A stretch of 50,197 bases of DNA, taken from assembly GCA_021799035.1 (NCBI GenBank), contig JAJZBG010000014.1:1-50197 (forward strand), in the 5' to 3' direction. Below are positions 44,676-50,197 of this stretch, piece by piece. This DNA is from Actinomycetes bacterium. Lineage in GTDB: Bacteria; Actinomycetota; Acidimicrobiia; Acidimicrobiales; Acidimicrobiaceae. The position numbers were made by a program, and so were the translations under genes. Each line of letters starts with the position of its first letter. Positions within the stretch are counted from its first letter, which is position 1. The notes below the pieces were generated by a model, which searched no databases, was not told the DNA's origin, and saw only the letters and a list, made by a program, of their open reading frames with translations.

Positions 44676-44719
44676 CTCAAATCCGCCTAACAACAGTCAA
44701 AATACGAAGAAACTGAATG

Positions 44720-46390
44720 TTACACCCTAATGAGACTTTGGAGTTGGTTGACTGAGCCAAAAGACGACTTGGCATGGTACGAGGACCTCACCATAGGCGA
44801 AGCCTCAACATGCCCGATGCCAAAGCTTTCACCTATCTTCGCAAGTCCGGCGAACTCCTCAGGCGTTACCCACCTGGCCACCGGGAAATGGCTTTCCGTA
44901 GGCCTGAGATACTGCCCGATCGTGACTATGTCACAACCAACGGAGGCCAGATCCCTGAGAGCAGCTGCAAGCTCGTCATTTGTCTCACCCATGCCAGCGA
45001 TTAGGCTGGACTTCGTCACCAACCCGGCCTCTTTTGCTCTCGACAACACCGACAAGGACCTCGCATACGAAGCCGAAGGACGCACCACGTATTGCAACCG
45101 GGCAACAGTTTCCAAGTTATGGTTCAACACATCCGGATGGGCCCTGAAAACCTTGTCCAAGCTGTCTTCATCTCCCTTGCAATCGGGAATGAGGACCTCG
45201 ACCTTGGTGCCTGGCGCGACGCGACGAATCTCATTAATTGTCTCGGCAAAAGCTGCAGCACCGCCGTCAGGAAGATCGTCTCTAGCTACTGCGGTCACCA
45301 CTGCAAAAGAGAGCTTCATCTCCTTGACTGCCTCCGCCACTCTCGCCGGCTCCATGGGATCGAGAGGCGCAGGATGGTTTGTCTGAACCAAACAGAATGA
45401 GCACGCGCGGGTGCAGTTTTCCCCATTAATCATGAAGGTGGCGGTTCCATCAGCCCAACACTCAAATATGTTGGGACATCCAGCTTCTTCACATACTGTA
45501 GCCAGTGAGAACTTGCGCATGGTCTTTTTGACATCGCGGTACTGCGACCCCATATTCGCCTTGGCACGCAACCATTCGGGCTTTCGGGAGCTGATCGAAA
45601 GAAAATGTTCCGCGCTCAGCCCCGCGCGATCCATCCTCTTTGAGAGATTGCTCTTCTGAGGTTCGTGATCACCTGCATCAGCTTTACGGTGAGGGATCAA
45701 TGTGGAACCTGATTGCGATCGGGCTCTATCTCCGCGCCTGAAACCAACGCTCTGATGAAGGTAGCTACTACCGTCGAAAGCGGCTGCCCCCAACCTCACA
45801 AATGCCTCCACGACCTCTTCCATCGAGACATCAATGCCCTCGTTCTTGAGCGAAGTCACAGGCTTGTCAGCGATCCCACAGGGAACGATGTTGTTGAACA
45901 TTGAGAGATCGGTCGAGACATTCAGGGCAAAGCCATGCATAGAACGATTTCGCGATATTTTGACCCCGATTGCACAGATCTTCCTCGGGTTGCCACTTTG
46001 AGGATCGACCCAAACCCCTGGGTATCCGTCAAGCGTTCCGGTGTTTCTGAGTCCAATGTTCGAAAGAACATCAATCACGAGCTTCTCGATCCGATGAACG
46101 TACTTCGGGGTCCGGTCAACCTCGTCTGGAACATTCAGTATCGGATAACCTACAAGCTGTCCAGGGCCGTGATATGTCACGTCTCCGCCCCTGTCAGCGC
46201 GCACCATTTCAGCGCCAACACTTTTAGGATCAACCAGGATGTTATTCAAGTTGGTTCTGACTCCCAACGTGAATACGCTCGGGTGCTCCAAGAGAAGCAG
46301 ATACTGCTCAGACGTGTTCAAAAAGAGCGCTCGCTGCAGAGCCTGAGCGTCGTTATATCTCACTCGCCCAAGCCATCGAGTTTGAAGCAT
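44720..46390 (-). CDS. octanoyltransferase-lipoyl synthase fusion (LipB-LipA)
   Basis: One 556-residue chain carries both steps of de novo lipoylation. Residues 1-210 are LipB: RADRGGDVTYHGPGQLVGYP, Lys144 in IGVKISRNRS and the thioester Cys171 in IVPCGIADKPVTS. After a basic, low-complexity linker of about 40 residues (HRKADAGDHEPQK region) come residues 250-556, LipA: auxiliary cluster cysteines 300, 305 and 311 (CEEAGCPNIFEC), radical-SAM cysteines 326, 330 and 333 (CTRACSFC) and the C-terminal serine in RSSYHA. In most bacteria lipB and lipA are separate genes. GGAGG lies five bases before the ATG. The upstream genes encode the E2 substrate and E3. Confidence 0.93.
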   Translation of the reverse strand: MLQTRWLGRVRYNDAQALQRALFLNTSEQYLLLLEHPSVFTLGVRTNLNNILVDPKSVGAEMVRADRGGDVTYHGPGQLVGYPILNVPDEVDRTPKYVHRIEKLVIDVLSNIGLRNTGTLDGYPGVWVDPQSGNPRKICAIGVKISRNRSMHGFALNVSTDLSMFNNIVPCGIADKPVTSLKNEGIDVSMEEVVEAFVRLGAAAFDGSSYLHQSVGFRRGDRARSQSGSTLIPHRKADAGDHEPQKSNLSKRMDRAGLSAEHFLSISSRKPEWLRAKANMGSQYRDVKKTMRKFSLATVCEEAGCPNIFECWADGTATFMINGENCTRACSFCLVQTNHPAPLDPMEPARVAEAVKEMKLSFAVVTAVARDDLPDGGAAAFAETINEIRRVAPGTKVEVLIPDCKGDEDSLDKVFRAHPDVLNHNLETVARLQYVVRPSASYARSLSVLSRAKEAGLVTKSSLIAGMGETNDELAAALRDLASVGCDIVTIGQYLRPTESHFPVARWVTPEEFAGLAKIGESFGIGHVEASPMVRSSYHAKSSFGSVNQLQSLIRV

Positions 46391-46450
46391 TTCGGCCTCC
46401 AGTCTGGGCGACCACCAAATCGATGGTAACAGAAGATGGACATTTCATGA

Positions 46451-46480
46451 ACGGCGAGCCTGCTACGCGAAGCCCGCCGT
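46451..46480 (-). other. hairpin between E2 and lipB-lipA genes
   Basis: ACGGCG (46451-46456) pairs with CGCCGT (46475-46480), extended by GC pairs across one mismatch. It lies in the 106-base gap of the operon. It has no T-tract and may tune expression of lipB-lipA relative to the E2 gene; that is only a suggestion. Confidence 0.3.
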
Positions 46481-46496
46481 CATTCTTACGGGCCTG

Positions 46497-48005
46497 TTAG
46501 AGTTCTTGAGCCCAGTTCCAGGTTTCTATTATCTCCTTCATCCTTCCGAGGAAGGCAGCTGCATAAGCGCCATCGATGACTCGGTGATCAAAAGAAAGGG
46601 CCATAATACCCACCGAGTGAATCGCGATCGATTCGGAGCCGTCAGTCTGTGTAACCACGACCGGCTTCCTCTTGACCCCATCTGTGGAAAGAATGGCTAC
46701 TTGAGGCTGGTTTATGATCGAAACGGTCATAAAGGTCCCGAATGGACCAGGATTGGTGATGGTGAAGGTTCCACCAACTATGTCATCAGCGGTGAGCCTT
46801 TTTGTGCGGGCTCGGTCGGCAAGATCTCGAATGTCACGCGCGAGACCGCGAAGCCTCTTGGTGTCAGCTCCATGAATAACCGGAGCAATCAGACCCTCCT
46901 GATCGAGGTCGACTGCTATCGACAGATTCAGATCTTTGTGAACCACGAGTGCATCCTCTCCAACTGAAGCATTCAGATGTGGGAATGTTCTCATAGCCTC
47001 AACCGTCGCTCTAGCTATGAATGGCAGATATGTGAGCGAGAAGCCCTCCTCGTTCCTGAACTGCTCCCGGACAGCCCTTCTCACCCTCTCAACCGCCTCG
47101 AAATCAATCTCTATCGAAACCAATGCATGTGGCGAAGTAGCCTTGGATCGCACCATATGCTCGGCCGTTCGCCTACGTATATTAGTGAACGGAATGACCT
47201 CGTCTCTCGGACCTGCACTCACTGCCTCCACTGCCACACTGCGAGCAACCGGCGGCTGGATCCTCGGAGGTGCCGAAATGACCGACGATGCGCCAAATAC
47301 TTCTTGTGGTCTAGGAGCAGGCTGTGGCTCTGGAGCTGGTGCTGGCGCAGCTTGAGCGGCTGGCGCAGGCTGTGGAGCCTTTGCCTCAGATGCTGCAAGA
47401 CGATCCAGATACGAAAGAACGTCAGATCTTGTTATTCGGCCGCCTGCACCCGTACCGACGATATCGGCTGGATTGAGATCGTTGTCGCTAATTAGCTTCC
47501 TGACCACGGGAGAAAGGAGCATCGCGCCATCAGGCTGCTCGACCCTCGGTTGAGCAGCAATGGTTTGTTGGGCTGCAACCGGAGCTGGCTCTGGAGCTGG
47601 AACTGGCGCTGGAGCAGCTTGAGCGGCTGGCGCAGGCTGTGGCTCTGGAACTGGTGTTGGAGCTTCCGCTGCGACAGAAGCTGGTTGAGGTGCGGGCTGG
47701 GTTGCCGGAGCAGGCTGTGGCTCTGGAACTGGTGCTGGAGCAGCTTGAGCGGCTGGCGCAGGTGCCTCGCCTTCGGCCGAGACTATGGCTAAGACGGTGC
47801 CCACGTCTACAGTCTCACCCTCTTGCACAAGAATCTGCATCAGGACTCCGCTCGCCGAAGACGGCACCTCTGAATCGACCTTGTCTGTCGACACCTCAAA
47901 AATAATCTCGTCCTGTGCTATGGTATCGCCTACCTTTTTAAGCCACTTGGTTACCGTACCTTCAGTAACAGTCTCTCCAAGCTGTGGCATTGTAATCTCA
48001 GCCAA
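46497..48005 (-). CDS. dihydrolipoamide acyltransferase (E2) of a 2-oxoacid dehydrogenase complex
   Basis: A 502-residue E2 subunit. Residues 1-80 form a single lipoyl domain (lipoyl lysine Lys42 in EVSTDKVDSEV). A long Ala/Pro/Gln/Glu linker follows (about residues 82-160), then the E3/E1-binding domain (LSPVVRKLISDNDLNPADIV), a second Ala/Pro linker and the catalytic domain ending in the LSFDHRVIDGAYAAAF motif. The start is TTG at 48005 with AAGGGGA seven bases upstream; it overlaps the E3 gene by eight bases. Whether it serves pyruvate, 2-oxoglutarate or branched-chain oxoacids cannot be decided; M. tuberculosis DlaT is a similar E2 beside lipB-lipA. No E1 gene is in the window. Confidence 0.92.
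   Translation of the reverse strand: MAEITMPQLGETVTEGTVTKWLKKVGDTIAQDEIIFEVSTDKVDSEVPSSASGVLMQILVQEGETVDVGTVLAIVSAEGEAPAPAAQAAPAPVPEPQPAPATQPAPQPASVAAEAPTPVPEPQPAPAAQAAPAPVPAPEPAPVAAQQTIAAQPRVEQPDGAMLLSPVVRKLISDNDLNPADIVGTGAGGRITRSDVLSYLDRLAASEAKAPQPAPAAQAAPAPAPEPQPAPRPQEVFGASSVISAPPRIQPPVARSVAVEAVSAGPRDEVIPFTNIRRRTAEHMVRSKATSPHALVSIEIDFEAVERVRRAVREQFRNEEGFSLTYLPFIARATVEAMRTFPHLNASVGEDALVVHKDLNLSIAVDLDQEGLIAPVIHGADTKRLRGLARDIRDLADRARTKRLTADDIVGGTFTITNPGPFGTFMTVSIINQPQVAILSTDGVKRKPVVVTQTDGSESIAIHSVGIMALSFDHRVIDGAYAAAFLGRMKEIIETWNWAQEL
47318..47780 (-). repeat. Ala/Pro linker-encoding DNA repeats in the E2 gene
   Basis: Imperfect direct repeats of about 40-70 bases with the core GGCTGTGGCTCTGGAACTGG recur four times (about 47318, 47590, 47635 and 47710 in plus-strand order). 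They code for the flexible Ala-Pro-Glu-Gln linkers on both sides of the E3-binding domain. The copies are close enough for slippage or recombination. Confidence 0.7.
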
Positions 48006-49410
48006 CGTGAAGTCCCCTTCCTGTCAAAGCCATAACTGTCTCGCCGAAAGCCTCGGAGAGTGTCGGGTGTGGTTGAATGAACTGTGAAACCTCTTCAGGT
48101 GTAGCTTCCCAGTTGACCGCAAGATATCCTTGGCCAAGTTGCTCCGTCACCCATGGTCCCACCATGTGAACACCTAAAATCCGGCCAGCTGAACCATCCG
48201 GCATTCTCTCAGCCACAACCTTGACAAGGCCGTCAGTTTCGCCAACAATTCTGGCCCTGGAATTACCTCCGAACGGATCTTTTTTCACAATAATATCTAC
48301 TCCTGCAGCGCGAGCAGCCTCCTCCGTCATCCCTGCAAATGCGACTTCGGGATGGCAATAGATGCACCATGGGACCTTTGAATAGTCAACGGGGACTGCG
48401 GGCTCCCCAAGAATGTGCTTTATGGCGACAACCGCCTCGGCAAATCCGACATGGGCAAGCTGAGCTGTCGCTACAAGATCACCAATGGCATAGACTCCCT
48501 GCTCAGAAGTCCTCATAAACTGGTCGACGACAACAAAACCGCGCTGATCGATGTCAACCGATGCGTCCGGCCCTAGCAGGCCTTCAGAATTGGGTCGTCT
48601 TCCCACGGAGACGATTACCGCTTCCACTGACACGGATTGCTGTTCACCGAAATGAACGGCAGTTCCCGTGCCGTCTGGGTTAGGCGTGTGTCCAGACACT
48701 GCAACTCCAGCATGGACATTGATTCCCCGACGTCTAAATGACTTGAGTACCACGTCAGCAACATCTTTGTCTACACCGGTAAGGATCTGAGGCAGCGCTT
48801 CCAGAACGGTGACCTTGGAACCGAGGTCCGCCATCATAGATGCAAATTCGCATCCAATGGCACCACCACCGATCACGGCAACACTGGCCGGGAGTGACTC
48901 CAGCGAGAGAACCTCGTCGGATGTCATCACGATCTTCCCGTCCACCTCGAATCCGGGGATCGATCTCGGAACCGAGCCAGATGCGAGTATGACATTCTGA
49001 CCCTCGAAAATGCGGCCATCCGATACTTCTACGCGACCGCTGCCGAGATATCTCCCAACTCCTTCGATCGTCTCTATCTTCCGGCCTTTCATCAAACCGG
49101 AAAGGCCCTTCCAGAGCTGATCAACCACCTTTTGCTTCCTAGCCTGCGAGATCGAAAAGTCGATCTTTGGCTCTGACACGGAGATCCCGAATTCCGAGGC
49201 TCCGCCTACCGCTCTGAATGCCGCAGCTGTCTCCAGGAACTCCTTTGCTGGTACACATCCCCGGTGCAAACAAGTTCCACCGACCTTGTCCTTTTCAACT
49301 ACTGCAACAGACAGTCCCGCCGAGGCCCCGTACAATGCAGCTGCATATCCTCCGGGCCCTCCACCAATAACCAGGACGTCGTATATATCTGACGTCGGAC
49401 TCACCTCCAA
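47998..49410 (-). CDS. lpdA: dihydrolipoamide dehydrogenase (E3)
   Basis: FAD-linked disulfide oxidoreductase that reoxidises the E2 lipoyl group and passes electrons to NAD. Motifs are the FAD site VIGGGPGGYAAALYGASAGL, the intact redox disulfide GGTCLHRGCVPAK (Cys47 and Cys52), the NAD site VIGGGAIGCEFASMMADLG, YAIGDLVATAQLAHVG and the HPHPTLSE-type C-terminus (QPHPTLSEAFGETV). It is the first gene of the E3-E2-lipBA operon. The start is awkward: TTG at 49410 overlaps the strong GGAGGTGAG site, so GTG at codon 3 or even a rare ACG six codons in may be used. It contrasts with the LpdA-like protein at 31959, which has lost one redox cysteine. Confidence 0.93.
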   Translation of the reverse strand: MEVSPTSDIYDVLVIGGGPGGYAAALYGASAGLSVAVVEKDKVGGTCLHRGCVPAKEFLETAAAFRAVGGASEFGISVSEPKIDFSISQARKQKVVDQLWKGLSGLMKGRKIETIEGVGRYLGSGRVEVSDGRIFEGQNVILASGSVPRSIPGFEVDGKIVMTSDEVLSLESLPASVAVIGGGAIGCEFASMMADLGSKVTVLEALPQILTGVDKDVADVVLKSFRRRGINVHAGVAVSGHTPNPDGTGTAVHFGEQQSVSVEAVIVSVGRRPNSEGLLGPDASVDIDQRGFVVVDQFMRTSEQGVYAIGDLVATAQLAHVGFAEAVVAIKHILGEPAVPVDYSKVPWCIYCHPEVAFAGMTEEAARAAGVDIIVKKDPFGGNSRARIVGETDGLVKVVAERMPDGSAGRILGVHMVGPWVTEQLGQGYLAVNWEATPEEVSQFIQPHPTLSEAFGETVMALTGRGLHVG

Positions 49411-49594
49411 GATCGTTCAACGCTGGATCAAAGTCCACCAATGCATGAAATTAAAAACAGTCATCCGTTTGAACTGTGCTTTTTGTGTCAAGTTCACCTT
49501 ATTCGCGCCTGGAAAGTTACGGGCAACTAGACCTTTGATTCGCTTAGATTGCTATCAGAATCGTTAGGGTAACACCATCGATGGCCCAGCTTGA

Positions 49595-50164
49595 TCAAAA
49601 TTCGGATGCACCCATGAGCCGAACAAGATCGAGAGTGACAGCGCAGTCAACCCGAGACCGGTGCCCTGCTGAAGGCAACTTTTGGTACTGGTAGTTCCCA
49701 AACCTCGGATTCCACGCACCGACATAGGCTGAGTACTTGACCATCACGCAGTCCCACTCGCAGTTCAGCTTCGGAAGATCATTTCTCACAGCTTCGTAGA
49801 ACAACATCCCGCGGTCGAACGAGCTGTTGTAGGCAAGCACCAGCTTGTTGCCGGTCACGTCCTGGAGTCTTGACCATGCGTCAGACATGGAAGGGGAGCC
49901 GTAGATCAGCTCGTCAGAGATGCCGTGGATGGAGGCAGCGTCGTCCGGGATCGGAACTCCAGGATCTATCAGAGTGTCGAGTACGAGGTCGCCCCGCCCA
50001 TTTAGTATGCTGATCTCTACTACGCGCGAGTATCTCGGATTCAACCCAGTGGTCTCCGTATCCAATATGCACCAGTCGTCCGGATTCTCAAGGAGCTGCC
50101 TGCTCCATTCGATTGACCTCATGCGATCAAGCTGCCTTTGGCTAGTGCTGGGCTCAGGAACCAT
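49595..50164 (-). CDS. DEDDh-type 3'-5' exonuclease
   Basis: RNase-T/DnaQ-fold nuclease of 189 residues. The DEDDh residues are in ILDTETTGLN (Asp, Glu), LVLAYNSSFDRG (Asp) and HRSRVDC (His, Asp), in the correct order. It could trim DNA or RNA ends; the family includes DnaQ epsilon-type and RNase T proteins. The ATG at 50164 has no clear ribosome-binding site, and a TATCTT (50172-50177) lies seven bases before it, so this may be leaderless. It lies at the end of the window, so its upstream partner is not visible. Confidence 0.88.
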   Translation of the reverse strand: MVPEPSTSQRQLDRMRSIEWSRQLLENPDDWCILDTETTGLNPRYSRVVEISILNGRGDLVLDTLIDPGVPIPDDAASIHGISDELIYGSPSMSDAWSRLQDVTGNKLVLAYNSSFDRGMLFYEAVRNDLPKLNCEWDCVMVKYSAYVGAWNPRFGNYQYQKLPSAGHRSRVDCAVTLDLVRLMGASEF

Positions 50165-50197
50165 AACTTTGAAGATAACACGAAGTAGCTACATTCG

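Noticed and set aside
47318-47780. Repeats in the E2 gene as a CRISPR-like array
   Set aside because: The repeats are imperfect, in frame, have no unique equal-length spacers and encode an Ala/Pro linker.

Overview
The window comes from an actinobacterium, most likely of the class Acidimicrobiia. The evidence is a cofD-cofE pair for coenzyme F420, a WbbL/Rml rhamnose linker module, an AccA3-type biotin-carboxylase/carrier protein, an LpdA-type flavoprotein, actinobacterial TANNNT-like -10 boxes placed 6-7 bases before start codons, and moderate GC. It is chromosomal, mostly housekeeping and envelope DNA. I found no rRNA, tRNA, CRISPR array, complete insertion sequence, prophage or plasmid gene.

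Layout. 1-196: a terminator and a possible structured repeat fragment at the window edge. 197-3971 (minus): a NitT/TauT/SsuABC-type ABC importer with a lipoprotein, two different permeases and an ATPase. 4348-6025: a class II aldolase-family protein and a slipin. 6205-11062: a DUF5719-like secreted protein and a giant membrane glycosyltransferase. 11376-14809: a fatty-acyl-type CoA ligase and a FabF-like ketosynthase, transcribed divergently. 15000-19310 (minus): three GT4 glycosyltransferases followed by a GDP-sugar reductase, probably for a surface glycan. 19448-21084 (plus): cofD-cofE. 21085-28884 (minus): birA, rmlA, rmlB, rmlD, wbbL-like GT2, an unknown membrane-anchored protein, a mannose-1-phosphate guanylyltransferase-like gene and a GalE-like epimerase. 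28903-31962 (plus): biotin carboxylase/BCCP and an M20 amidohydrolase. 31959-36156 (minus): a rhodanese-ThiF/MoeB fusion, methylmalonyl-CoA mutase large subunit and an LpdA-like quinone reductase. 36306-37815 (plus): a nitroreductase-family gene and an unknown protein. 37922-43528: cobalamin adenosyltransferase plus leucyl aminopeptidase (minus), and metH (plus). 43536-49410 (minus): lipoamide dehydrogenase, E2 acyltransferase, a LipB-LipA fusion and an M24 peptidase. 49595-50164: a DEDDh exonuclease.

Functional links. RmlA, RmlB and RmlD make dTDP-L-rhamnose (rmlC is not in the window) for the WbbL-like transferase. The guanylyltransferase and Rmd-like reductase suggest a GDP-mannose/GDP-rhamnose branch feeding the GT4 enzymes. 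Biotin ligase sits head to head with its likely substrate, the biotin carrier. Adenosyltransferase, methylmalonyl-CoA mutase and MetH form a B12 theme. LipB-LipA lipoylates the E2 encoded just upstream, and E3 reoxidises that E2. Several blocks match, from memory, the Mycobacterium tuberculosis neighbourhoods fbiA-fbiB-manB-wbbL1-rmlD, birA...accA3, amiA1/amiB1-lpdA and pepB-dlaT-lipB-lipA.

The most notable items are the LipB-LipA fusion, the rhodanese-first MoeB/ThiF protein, an LpdA that has lost one redox cysteine, a stand-alone CofE without the FbiB reductase domain, the uncharacterised proteins at 23191, 37087 and 14906, and the very compact birA/acc divergent promoter with a probable leaderless start. 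I did not find a clearly new defence or mobile system.
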